Shown in pieces: positions 25,478 through 32,397 of a stretch of DNA of 32,541 bases. The DNA is taken from assembly GCA_020847095.1 (NCBI GenBank), contig JADLCR010000062.1:1-32541 (forward strand), written 5' to 3'. The notes below the pieces were generated by a model that had not been told where the DNA came from, did no database searches, and worked only from the letters and a program-made list of their open reading frames with translations. A program made the translations under genes and the position numbers. This DNA comes from Oligoflexia bacterium (GTDB lineage: Bacteria; Bdellovibrionota; Bdellovibrionia; JABDDW01). Positions within the stretch are counted from its first letter, which is position 1, and each line of letters begins with the position of its first letter.

Positions 25478-25897
25478 ATGAGGTATGCCATTGTTGTTTT
25501 GGTCTTATTACTGATAGTAAGTTTGAGTTATGCCGATACCCTTCAAATTAGTTGCGGCGCTGGTCAAGAATCCGGAACCTACCGATCTGAGTACGGCGTC
25601 GTTCTTGAAGAGTCAGATGGCTTCAACGAACCGGAACTTGAACTCCTAAGCCACGGGCGGCCACTTGAGGTTGAGTCAGTCATGCAGTTTGCGACTCGAT
25701 ACGGACTCGATAGTGTGCAGTTCATTGGTTATGAAGCAGGAAAAATGGTTGTTTATCAAATCAGAAATCTTGGTGGAAAAAACTGTCTCAATCTTGAAAA
25801 AGCATTGATGAAGCGCGAACCCACAACTCTAACTCTGGTGCAAGGTGAGCAAGAAATTGACGAGCTCAATTGCACCTGTGAACTACAATATAATTAA
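25478..25897 (+). CDS. Small secreted protein of unknown function
   Basis: A 139-residue protein with a clear signal peptide (about 1-19, ending LSYADT). An AGGAG element precedes the ATG by about eight bases. The mature part of about 120 residues has cysteines in ISCGAG, KNCLN and the terminal LNCTCELQYN, probably disulfide-bonded, and is acidic. No domain recognised. It follows the SDR gene by 31 bases and may be in the same transcript. Confidence 0.8.
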   Translation: MRYAIVVLVLLLIVSLSYADTLQISCGAGQESGTYRSEYGVVLEESDGFNEPELELLSHGRPLEVESVMQFATRYGLDSVQFIGYEAGKMVVYQIRNLGGKNCLNLEKALMKREPTTLTLVQGEQEIDELNCTCELQYN

Positions 25898-25913
25898 GCA
25901 CTTTTAGGCCCAC

Positions 25914-26390
25914 TCAATCCGAATGGGTGGGCTCCACCAATTGAGATTGGCTTCCACCGCTCAATTCTCGATGCATTATTTCGCCACCTAAATTCGAAAC
26001 TCGAGCTAGCGATAGCACTGAAAGCGCGCCCGTCACAAACAAAGCCTTCGCAACCTTTATTTGACGCTCGGGTGACTTATGACTGGCTAACCCAAAGAGA
26101 GCCAAAGCGCCGTTGACCAAACACAAGACCAACGCGAATTTAGCTGCATCCTCGTGAGCCTCTATAGCTGACTCTTGAATGCCCGGAAGGTGCTCAACAA
26201 CTTCTTCTGCAGGTTCCCCAGACAAAAAAGCCGGAACCACCGCCAAAGAAGCCAACACACAAATTGCTAGTGCAAACTTTATCAGGGACTGGTTTTTGGA
26301 TTTCAATCCAAACGCAAGAAAAACCAAAACCACAGGAATGCTGATCAAAGATAGGTGATTGACCAGTAAATGCAAATGAGCGCCATTCAT
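25914..26390 (-). CDS. Small four-TM membrane protein (possibly DUF2231-like)
   Basis: A 158-residue protein with four TM segments. It opens MNGAHLHLLVNHLSLISIPV, where three His face the membrane start, and contains SGEPAEEVVEHLPGIQESAIEAHEDAAKFA between TM2 and TM3 with two further His, then NLGGEIMHRE at the end. This His and Glu pattern suggests heme or metal binding in a small cytochrome-like bundle, as proposed for DUF2231 proteins, but the family assignment is tentative. AAAGGAG precedes the ATG by six bases, and the upstream methyltransferase gene stops one base before it, so they form an operon. Confidence 0.75.
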   Translation of the reverse strand: MNGAHLHLLVNHLSLISIPVVLVFLAFGLKSKNQSLIKFALAICVLASLAVVPAFLSGEPAEEVVEHLPGIQESAIEAHEDAAKFALVLCLVNGALALFGLASHKSPERQIKVAKALFVTGALSVLSLARVSNLGGEIMHRELSGGSQSQLVEPTHSD

Positions 26391-26391
26391 T

Positions 26392-27153
26392 TCAACTCTC
26401 CTTTATTTTTAGAACCACAATTCCACAATGAGGCGACCAATGTTTCGAATTGACTCTAACAATCATGCGAATAATAGGCAAAAGAATCCTAGAAAACACG
26501 GCAAGCCCCGTGCGACTTAAAACGCTTCTTTTTTGTTCTCCCACCCAAAAATCAAATCCTCCGAAATATCCGCCAAATTCAGTCTTAAATCCCATAGACA
26601 AAAGCTCGTTTTCCCAAGCTTTCGGATTCATCGAAGGAAGAAAGTGACGATCCAAATTTTGCTTATCAAAAATTCGATGTAAAAACTTTTGTACGACTCC
26701 GGAAAAGTTGGGCGTTGAAATTAAAATTCGCCCGCCCGGTTTTACAAGGCGAGCATGGGCCCTCAGGACCTCTTTCCAATTGGTGAAGTGTTCAATAAAA
26801 CCCAACGAATAAACAAGATCATAACGCTGTCGAACGACGGAGTTTAAAAAGTCTTCCCTCGAAAAATCACCCAGCCGATAACCGCGCGACTTTAGCCATT
26901 GAGTCATCTCCGGATGAATTCGAGGAGTTAAATCAATTCCATTCAGTTCAAAACCAAGTTCTCCTAGAACCGCCAGATAGCGCCCCGGGAAGCAGCCGAC
27001 TTCTAAGCACGATCCTTGAGTCAACTTTGAATGGGTCGCTAAAAACTGGGTAACGGGATCACTTTCATTGGCCATCGCAAACTGAAGATTAGAATACCCT
27101 GTGTCCCACACGTCTTGTGCATAGAGATTGGCCTGTTTGTTTTCGATTTCCAC
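26392..27153 (-). CDS. Class I SAM-dependent methyltransferase
   Basis: The Rossmann methyltransferase core has motif I as CLEVGCFPGRYL, an acidic residue at the end of strand 2 (LNGIDLTP), YSLGFIEHF (motif II region) and KPGGRILISTPNF (motif III). The C-terminal 90 residues carry a hydrophobic stretch (AVFSRILLPIIRMIV) that may lie on the membrane. No ATG fits the N terminus: options are TTG at 27177 or GTG at 27153. I choose the GTG because a TTGACA-N17-GTTAAT promoter ends six bases before it, which would make the TTG lie within the promoter spacer. Substrate unknown; perhaps a quinone, lipid or sugar. It is followed by a small membrane protein gene. Confidence 0.8.
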   Translation of the reverse strand: MEIENKQANLYAQDVWDTGYSNLQFAMANESDPVTQFLATHSKLTQGSCLEVGCFPGRYLAVLGELGFELNGIDLTPRIHPEMTQWLKSRGYRLGDFSREDFLNSVVRQRYDLVYSLGFIEHFTNWKEVLRAHARLVKPGGRILISTPNFSGVVQKFLHRIFDKQNLDRHFLPSMNPKAWENELLSMGFKTEFGGYFGGFDFWVGEQKRSVLSRTGLAVFSRILLPIIRMIVRVNSKHWSPHCGIVVLKIKES

Positions 27154-27159
27154 AGCCGC

Positions 27160-27188
27160 ATTAACTTTTATTTGCAATTCAATGTCAA
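27160..27188 (-). promoter_or_regulatory. Promoter with leaderless geometry for the methyltransferase gene
   Basis: On the minus strand, perfect TTGACA (27188-27183), 17 bases, then GTTAAT (27165-27160; four of six). The -10 ends six bases before a GTG at 27153 that is in frame with the methyltransferase. Confidence 0.45.
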
Positions 27189-27306
27189 CGGAACAACGAA
27201 GAACTTACTCGATGAAATGTTTAATCGACTTTTATGACCAATAAATTACAAATGGAAAAACAATCTGTATTCTTGCGAAAACAAAAATTTATTTTGAATA
27301 GTTTGA

Positions 27307-27327
27307 GCAACTCGGTTGCCCTTTTTT
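27307..27327 (+). terminator. Terminator-like hairpin with no gene before it
   Basis: GCAAC-TCG-GTTGC followed by CC and six T. The stem is only five base pairs. No plus-strand gene lies upstream, so it is either a leader attenuator for the secreted-protein gene at 27407, the end of a small RNA, or chance. Confidence 0.3.
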
Positions 27328-27406
27328 GTCGTTTGCGCTGCGCATCAAAAATGATATTATTAGATTTTCAAATTTCCTAATTTGGCTTTTTTGGGAAGGA
27401 ATTAAC

Positions 27407-27913
27407 ATGAAGCAAACTCTCGTACTTGCCCTATCAATGCTGTTTGTGATTACAGGGCATGCTGATTCAAAAATTATCAAAACTCCCTGTTATACGTTGG
27501 CACAATCTATGAGGGAGCTTGAGGTCGAAATTTCTTCGAGAAACACCAGCTCGGATAGCCTTGTTGGATACGGGGAAATTATCGGTAGCGCCTCCGGTCG
27601 CTTGTCATACCCCGAACTGGGAGACAGCGGGCTCATTATTATTGATGATGTCCGAGCAACTAAACTTGCAAATGAAGAATTCCCCCACGTCAGCGCCGTT
27701 TTTGAGCCAGACAGCCGCCATTCACTGACCGATTCGATCATAGGACAGATGGAATATGGGTATGTCTACATTGCCGTTGATGCCGCATGCGCAAAAGGAG
27801 ACATTGATTTTCGTACGCCAAAAGGACGGGTTTTGAACCGCCTCATTCGCGACGGGATCGTCAAGAATGCCCAATTGCGAATTTTAGAATGGGAATCCGC
27901 CAATCTACCCTGA
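27407..27913 (+). CDS. Small secreted protein of unknown function
   Basis: The ATG at 27407 follows GAAGGA at a suitable distance and gives a proper signal peptide (about 1-19, ending TGHADS); an in-frame ATG at 27326 is rejected because it would bury the signal. The mature protein of about 150 residues has two cysteines (TPCYTL, DAACAKG) that may pair. The stretch ELGDSGLIIIDDVRATKLANEEF and the C-terminal KGRVLNRLIRDGI do not match a family I recognise. The 229-base region upstream is AT-rich and holds a terminator-like hairpin and a TGCGC-T-GCGCA dyad at 27331-27341. Confidence 0.78.
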   Translation: MKQTLVLALSMLFVITGHADSKIIKTPCYTLAQSMRELEVEISSRNTSSDSLVGYGEIIGSASGRLSYPELGDSGLIIIDDVRATKLANEEFPHVSAVFEPDSRHSLTDSIIGQMEYGYVYIAVDAACAKGDIDFRTPKGRVLNRLIRDGIVKNAQLRILEWESANLP

Positions 27914-27996
27914 GGGATCTTCATTAACCTGAGATCAAATAGGTTCCTCGAGACGCGAAAGAAATTTTTTCACTTGTGATTTAAGCTGATCAATGT

Positions 27997-28024
27997 TTAA
28001 GTCCTCGAAACTTAACGTCTTTTT
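27997..28024 (+). terminator. Weak intrinsic terminator after secreted-protein gene
   Basis: TTAAGT pairs with ACTTAA across a seven-base loop, followed by CGTC and five T. The AT-rich stem makes it weak. It lies 84 bases after the stop of the secreted-protein gene and about 70 before the helicase start. Confidence 0.35.
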
Positions 28025-28042
28025 CGGGAGTCTCTACGCATT

Positions 28043-28072
28043 GTTTGTCGGGCCTCTTTATGAGACCCAAAC
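28043..28072 (+). promoter_or_regulatory. Structured leader before the RNA helicase gene
   Basis: GGG-C-CTC pairs with GAG-A-CCC around TTTAT, and outer GTTT pairs with AAAC, making an extended imperfect hairpin that ends about 20 bases before the ATG, just ahead of the GGAGG ribosome-binding site. A leader structure unwound by the helicase itself is a possible feedback, but this is inference. Confidence 0.35.
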
Positions 28073-28093
28073 ACTAAGCGGAGGCTTATCTAT

Positions 28094-29197
28094 ATGTTTT
28101 CTAATTTTCAACTTTCTCAGGGTTTAATTGATGCCGTTCATCGCATGGGATTCAAAGCCCCAACTGAAATTCAGGCAAAGGCGATTCCGGCGCTTATGGG
28201 TAAACGAGATTTAATTGGCCAGTCTAAAACCGGCTCCGGCAAAACAGCGGCCTATTTACTTCCAATTTTAAATCAAGTCATGAATTCCGATGATCTCGCA
28301 CTGATTCTGGTGCCGACTCGAGAGCTTGCTCTTCAGGTTGATGAAACAATCCGAAAATTTTTGTCAGCTCAAGTGCGAGTGAGAATGGCGACTGTAATCG
28401 GCGGCGCCTCTATGCGGCAGCAATTTCAATTTTTAGTGAAGAAACCAAATGTGATCATCGCTACGCCTGGTCGTTTGATGGATCACCTTAATCGAAATTC
28501 ATCGCTCCTCATGCGATTGCAGTTTTTAGTTCTCGACGAAGCAGATCGCATGCTCGACATGGGATTTCTTCCTCAAATTAAGCGCATCTTGACCCGAGTT
28601 CCGAAAGCACGACAAACGGCGCTTTTTTCGGCAACTTTCTCTCCAGAAATCCGTAAATTGGCGAAAGAAATGATGTCTAATCCTGTTGAGGCAGCTGTTC
28701 ACGACAACCACTCAACACCGGTAACCATTAATCAACAAACAAGGCAAACAACTGGGGATAAGAAAAACGAAGTTATTCTTGATGAGCTGTATCAACGTGA
28801 AGGTTCGGTACTTGTTTTTGTTCGAACAAAACGTCGTTCTGACAAGCTCGCCAAGCACCTTCAAGCCAGCGGATTTAAAGTAAACCGCATTCACGGAGAT
28901 CGAAGCCTCGCACAACGAAAGACAGCCGTGCAAGAATTCAAAACAGGATCAATTCGAGTGCTCGTGGCCACTGACATCGCGTCTCGAGGCCTAGACATCG
29001 CCCAAGTTGGTCATGTCATAAACTTCGACTTACCCGAATGCCCTGAAGATTACGTACATCGGATTGGCCGAACGGGTCGCGCCGGCCACAGCGGCCATGC
29101 GCTTTCTTTTGTTACTCCTGAAGACCAAAGAAAGTGGAAAGACATTACCCGATTTACCCAACAGGCTAAGTCTCGAGGGCATCAACCCTCAAGATAG
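28094..29197 (+). CDS. DEAD-box ATP-dependent RNA helicase (RhlE-like)
   Basis: A 367-residue protein that is almost only the two-RecA helicase core. Motifs in order: Q motif FSNFQLSQGLIDAVHRMGF with APTEIQ, motif I SKTGSGKT, Ia PTRELALQ, Ib TPGRLMDHL, II DEADRMLDMGF, III SATFSPE, IV VLVFVRTKRR, V ATDIASRGLDI and VI YVHRIGRTGRAG. DEADRMLDMGF and the short form are typical of RhlE-type enzymes that remodel rRNA or mRNA. The usual basic C-terminal tail is reduced to about 20 residues. GGAGG lies about a dozen bases before the ATG. Confidence 0.93.
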   Translation: MFSNFQLSQGLIDAVHRMGFKAPTEIQAKAIPALMGKRDLIGQSKTGSGKTAAYLLPILNQVMNSDDLALILVPTRELALQVDETIRKFLSAQVRVRMATVIGGASMRQQFQFLVKKPNVIIATPGRLMDHLNRNSSLLMRLQFLVLDEADRMLDMGFLPQIKRILTRVPKARQTALFSATFSPEIRKLAKEMMSNPVEAAVHDNHSTPVTINQQTRQTTGDKKNEVILDELYQREGSVLVFVRTKRRSDKLAKHLQASGFKVNRIHGDRSLAQRKTAVQEFKTGSIRVLVATDIASRGLDIAQVGHVINFDLPECPEDYVHRIGRTGRAGHSGHALSFVTPEDQRKWKDITRFTQQAKSRGHQPSR

Positions 29198-29214
29198 CTG
29201 GCGTTATTGCGCTA

Positions 29215-29240
29215 TTGAAAGTTGCCACTTTTCAAATTTT
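29215..29240. terminator. Bidirectional terminator hairpin after helicase
   Basis: TTGAAAGT pairs with ACTTTTCAA (one bulged T) around TGCC and is followed by ATTTT on the plus strand, 17 bases after the helicase stop. It overlaps the 3' end of the minus-strand frameshifted gene. The stem is AT-rich. Confidence 0.45.
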
Positions 29241-29460
29241 ATCATGATCGATAAAGTGAAGTGCCTCTGTCATCGCGACATCGGGGTTGCATGTCGACTT
29301 GAGACGGTTCAATGCCTGGGCCCACTTGGCGCTTTAATAAAGGCATTCTGGTAATAGCTTCCAGCGCTTTCATTACGGAAACCGATCGAAAGCGCCCGCG
29401 GACTCGATCAGCCATTAATCGATCGAGCGATCGGAAATCTGAATTTTGACCCTTCAACAT
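29232..29460 (-). pseudogene. Small frameshifted gene of unknown function
   Basis: An ATG at 29460 with GGAG six bases upstream opens a frame beginning MLKGQNSDFRSLDRLMADR and continuing through VMKALEAITRMPLLK, which reads like a helical protein. After that, the same frame turns Pro/Arg-rich and ends at 29242. In the neighbouring frame, directly after a stop, KWAQALNRLKSTCNPDVAM is again protein-like and ends HFIDHDKI with a TGA at 29232. Joining the two needs a one-base shift near 29327-29333, giving about 75 residues. I do not recognise the family. The rest of the 326-base stretch 29198-29523 holds only a terminator hairpin and the promoter/operator of this gene. A genuine 72-residue ORF or programmed frameshift remain alternatives. 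Confidence 0.4.
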
Positions 29461-29485
29461 ACGAACTCCGGAAACACTTAGGATA

Positions 29486-29504
29486 TATAATGCAATGCAT
29501 TATA
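29486..29504. promoter_or_regulatory. Perfect 19-bp palindrome covering the -10 element
   Basis: TATAATGCAATGCATTATA (nine-base arms, one central base). Its left-strand arm contains the -10 TATAAT of the minus-strand promoter, so a dimeric protein bound here would block transcription of the small frameshifted gene. Confidence 0.6.
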
Positions 29505-29527
29505 GTGAAAATTGCTTTAAAAATCAA
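29499..29527 (-). promoter_or_regulatory. Sigma-70 promoter of the frameshifted small gene
   Basis: On the minus strand, TTGATT (29527-29522), exactly 17 bases, then a perfect TATAAT (29504-29499). The -35 overlaps the stop codon of the upstream methyltransferase gene. The predicted leader is about 32 bases. Confidence 0.55.
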
Positions 29528-30216
29528 CTGTTTCTATTGTCTTTCTTCAAAAGAAGGGAGATCAAAACTGGAGTATCTTTGTAAAGCTCCAATTTCGCCG
29601 ATTTTGACTGTTCACGACCATTAAACTCCCAAAGGTTTTCAAGCTTTAGGCCCGCCTGGATGGCCGATTGGTGGTAGTCCTCCACCGAATGGTGAAAACT
29701 CGGCAATTGGCTTTTGGTGCCATTTTCATCATCGTAGTGTGCAGCTTTACCTTGGCGGTGGAAGATAGGATGAATCTCAAAAAGCAGGGCTTTTCCACCG
29801 GGCTTCAACACTCTGTGAGCTTCTTGAAAGAAGAAATCCACATTGGCCAAATGCTCTAGTGCCAAAGATTCTAAGACCACATCGAAGGACTCGTCCTGAA
29901 CGGGCCAGGTTGATTGCATGTCTTGAAGAAGAAGCTTGGAGAATTTTGGGTTCAACTTTGCTCTTGCTCGAGCAAGCATTCCGTCCGAAATGTCAAAGCC
30001 TAAGACGAATTGGGCCCCCAGATTCAAGATCTGTACTAAATTACGCCCGGTTCCGCATCCCAATTCAATAATCTTTTGCCCTTTGACAGCACCTAAAAGT
30101 TCGCCCAAATTTTCTTCGACCAGAAAGATGAGGGGGTTATCTTCGGAATCGTAGGTTTTAACCCACTGATCATAGCCCTCAATCACTCCAACTTTTTTTA
30201 TTTTAGGGTCATCCAT
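29524..30216 (-). CDS. Class I SAM-dependent methyltransferase (UbiE/BioC-like)
   Basis: The ATG at 30216 lies within the last codons of osmC (eight-base overlap, no separate Shine-Dalgarno), so translation is coupled; a TTG at 30237 is a less likely start. The 230-residue product has motif I IIELGCGTGRN, motif post-I LGFDISDGML, QDMQSTWPVQDESFDVV (acidic loop), LEHLANV and the late motif HRVLKPGGKALLFEIHP. The N terminus VIEGYDQWVKTYDSEDNP is typical of small-molecule methyltransferases of the methyltransf_11/25 type. Substrate unknown. It is the third gene of the trx remnant-osmC operon. Confidence 0.87.
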   Translation of the reverse strand: MDDPKIKKVGVIEGYDQWVKTYDSEDNPLIFLVEENLGELLGAVKGQKIIELGCGTGRNLVQILNLGAQFVLGFDISDGMLARARAKLNPKFSKLLLQDMQSTWPVQDESFDVVLESLALEHLANVDFFFQEAHRVLKPGGKALLFEIHPIFHRQGKAAHYDDENGTKSQLPSFHHSVEDYHQSAIQAGLKLENLWEFNGREQSKSAKLELYKDTPVLISLLLKKDNRNS

Positions 30217-30661
30217 TGGGCAGTTGAAATTCTGCAACCCCTGTTCCTATCGTCTCCCCATTAATCAAAACTTCATAGTTAATGGGTGCTGCCTGCGAAA
30301 CCATGGCACTGACTCCGCAATATTTGGTTTGAGACAATTTTACCGCTTCAAGAACCTTTTCTCGATCCAAGCTTCCTTTTAAATCATAGATCAACCTGAC
30401 TGATCTAAAAATAATAGGGTGAATTTTCTCGGTTTTCTCGATTTCCGCGCGTACCTCAAATGCCTCGAGCGGCTGTTTGAACTTTTTAAGTAAAGCCACG
30501 ACATCCATTGCCGTACATCCGCAAATACCCAAAGCAACCAACTCTTTTGGAGTCAGTCCCGAGTCATTTCCGATGGGCGACTGCGTATCCAAACGAACTT
30601 TGTACCCATTTGATTCCCCTTCAAACTGCATCTTTTCTTTCCAAACTGTCTTGGCTTGCAT
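30209..30661 (-). CDS. OsmC-family peroxiredoxin-like protein
   Basis: A 150-residue protein with the OsmC/Ohr layout: an N-terminal beta region with LDTQSPIGNDSGLTPKELV, then GICGCTAMDV (Cys49 as peroxidatic residue; Cys47 is extra) and QTKYCGVSAMVSQAAPINYE (Cys115, resolving). OsmC/YhfA-type proteins reduce organic hydroperoxides or process reactive sulfur, using two thiols recycled by a thiol reductant. GGAGGG lies seven bases before the ATG at 30661. It follows, without a gap, the remnant of a thioredoxin gene and overlaps the methyltransferase gene by eight bases. Confidence 0.92.
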   Translation of the reverse strand: MQAKTVWKEKMQFEGESNGYKVRLDTQSPIGNDSGLTPKELVALGICGCTAMDVVALLKKFKQPLEAFEVRAEIEKTEKIHPIIFRSVRLIYDLKGSLDREKVLEAVKLSQTKYCGVSAMVSQAAPINYEVLINGETIGTGVAEFQLPNG

Positions 30662-30875
30662 TTATTTACCCTCCACCTGAAGTACTGAACCTATAACTTT
30701 TCTTAATTCTGCCTTAGGAATCAATCCGGCCGCCATCGTCGGTCTTCCATTTTTTGGAATAAAAAGCAAACTCGGAATACTTCTGATGCCAAAAACCTCT
30801 GATAAAACTCCATTCTTTTTCTCTCTCCCAATTGAACACCGTTTCTTTGTAACTCTGCTCACTGAGTTGAGTCAT
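30662..30875 (-). pseudogene. Thioredoxin gene with the active-site segment deleted
   Basis: From the ATG at 30875 (AAGGA nine bases upstream) the frame reads MTQLSEQSYKETVFNWEREK then EWSF, which matches the N terminus of thioredoxins of the type with an EKNKEW motif. In the next frame, VFGIRSIPSLLFIPKNGRP then AAGLIPKAELRKVIG ends at 30662, a clear thioredoxin C-terminal half including the cis-Pro (SIPS). The central stretch of about 50 residues that should hold DFWA.WCGPC and the following helix is absent, and the join is out of frame, so the translated product would be a 53-residue dead fragment. The promoter and ribosome-binding site are intact, so the gene is probably kept as the leader of osmC. 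Confidence 0.75.
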
Positions 30876-30893
30876 GTAACACCATCCTTTCCA

Positions 30894-30927
30894 CATATTA
30901 TTATATTATCATATTATAATATGTCAA
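30894..30927 (-). promoter_or_regulatory. Near-consensus promoter with AT-rich operator repeats for the trx remnant-osmC operon
   Basis: On the minus strand, perfect TTGACA (30927-30922), 16 bases, then perfect TATAAT (30905-30900). The spacer contains the palindrome CATATTATAATATG (30910-30923), and ATATTAT occurs three times with an eight-base period (30895, 30903, 30911). The arrangement resembles operators of ArsR-type sulfide/persulfide repressors such as BigR or SqrR, which also control OsmC and thioredoxin-like genes; the assignment is inference. Confidence 0.6.
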
Positions 30928-30994
30928 GGGTCAGGATTTAAGGGCTTGAAACCAGTCTAGATTATGCACCTACACATTGGCGCGAATACTTAGG

Positions 30995-32332
30995 CTAAAT
31001 TTCTCTGAGATATCCCCAATTGTGGAGCTTATCGCTATCTTCGTACCAACGATCCCCAATATCGGTTCGGTAGTACATGTTGGGAATAAGGATGTTTTTG
31101 ATTTTGCTATAGGCCATTGCCTGGGCCTGCTTCATTGTCTGACCGTAGCCGACAACAACGAGAACCACCCCAGAGGTTCCGGCCACAAGCCACTGTCCAT
31201 TACTTTGCTTAACGTCTTCGATATGAACTTCTTCTTTAACCGGCTTTTTAAAAACGATGACGGCGTTTTTTGAGTACGACTCGAATGTCTTATCGTCATC
31301 AAAGGGAAAGGGAGGCACGACGATCCTCACGCCGATTTGAAATCCGCTGCGGACACGAAACTTGTTGCTCGTCCCAGCCGCCATTTCATAGAAAAATTCT
31401 CCAATGGGCGTTAATATTCCCTCTTGCTGAATGCTAATACACGGGTACCCAAATCTCGCGGTAAACTCTAGCGGGTAGATGCCGTTGTTATTAACAATAC
31501 AATTGAGGTCCATATAACCGACGTACCGCTCTTCCGCGAGTTTTCGCTCCATCTTCTTAAGCGTTTGGTTAAATATCTTGTTGGGAACGCTCCAAAACAT
31601 GGAAGTGCCCATTTCCCCAGTGGGCGGACCAATATTTCCGGGGAACAGCTTCTTGTGCTCGAAATTGATATTGATCGGAGTCATGAATTCTTTGCCGTTA
31701 AAGAACGCCCCAACAGCCACTTCAACTCCGGCCACTCGCCGTTGAAGCTGAAATTGTTTTATTTCTTTTGAAAAGGCCTTTTTATAGGCCTCAAGCATAC
31801 GAATGACATCTAAACCGTCTTCTTCGTCCCCAACAAACAATAGTCGCTTTATGTTTTGAGCCTCGCCACTGGGCTTAATGACATATTGTCCCGGATTTTG
31901 AGTGACGTGTTCGATAGCTTCGTCAAAAGAAAAGAAATCTTTGTACGGGATAATATTAACCCCGGCCTTTTTTAGCTCTTCTTGGCCAAAAGAGCGATCA
32001 TCCTCCAGCCGGTCTGTGTATGGAGTACCTCCAATAACAAGCTTTCCTTGATCTCTAAGCTTCTTAGCCTTTTCGCCCTGGCCCAAAACATCATCAAAAA
32101 CGATAACATCGGCCCAATCAATATCAGCTTCCCAATTTTCGCTTTTTGGGACAAAGCCATCGGCGATGTCTTTTTCTTTTTCAGCTTCGATGAAGTATTT
32201 GACGTTATGGCCTTCTTTGGTGATTTGCCAAGCGATGTCGCCAACGAGGCCTGCTAATGATACAAAAAGAAAATTCTTTCGTTCCACTGAGTTGAGAACG
32301 TAGAGCCTTTTACTTTGAAATGCAACGTTCAA
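30995..32332 (-). CDS. Divergent PurD-like ATP-grasp ligase
   Basis: Up to 445 residues. It follows the architecture of phosphoribosylamine-glycine ligase: N-terminal FLFVSLAGLVGDIAWQITKEGHNV (Rossmann-like strand), an ATP-grasp fold with YVIKPSGEAQN, RRVAGVEVAVGAFFNG and the metal-binding NCIVNNNGIYPLEFTARFGYP. The usual QGPNTGGMG segment appears as NIGPPTGEMGT. Length is close to PurD (about 425), but the sequence is distant, so a related carboxylate-amine ligase is possible. No ATG fits: TTG at 32332 and GTG at 32287 are the candidate starts, and family alignment (FLFVSL should be near residue 3) favours the GTG. The divergent SRPBCC gene starts 65 bases away. Confidence 0.8.
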   Translation of the reverse strand: MNVAFQSKRLYVLNSVERKNFLFVSLAGLVGDIAWQITKEGHNVKYFIEAEKEKDIADGFVPKSENWEADIDWADVIVFDDVLGQGEKAKKLRDQGKLVIGGTPYTDRLEDDRSFGQEELKKAGVNIIPYKDFFSFDEAIEHVTQNPGQYVIKPSGEAQNIKRLLFVGDEEDGLDVIRMLEAYKKAFSKEIKQFQLQRRVAGVEVAVGAFFNGKEFMTPININFEHKKLFPGNIGPPTGEMGTSMFWSVPNKIFNQTLKKMERKLAEERYVGYMDLNCIVNNNGIYPLEFTARFGYPCISIQQEGILTPIGEFFYEMAAGTSNKFRVRSGFQIGVRIVVPPFPFDDDKTFESYSKNAVIVFKKPVKEEVHIEDVKQSNGQWLVAGTSGVVLVVVGYGQTMKQAQAMAYSKIKNILIPNMYYRTDIGDRWYEDSDKLHNWGYLREI

Positions 32333-32397
32333 TCTTTATCTACTCGTAGATTTTTTCGATCTCTTGTGCCCAAATAAGGCTTCAACGGAAGGAGAAA

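Noticed and set aside
25908-25932. GCCCAC/GTGGGC hairpin as a terminator between the secreted protein and the four-TM protein
   Set aside because: Stem has a 13-base loop and no T-run on either strand, and it overlaps coding sequence.
30977-31273. Plus-strand ORF within the PurD-like gene
   Set aside because: Antisense to a clear ATP-grasp coding region; its sequence has no family features.
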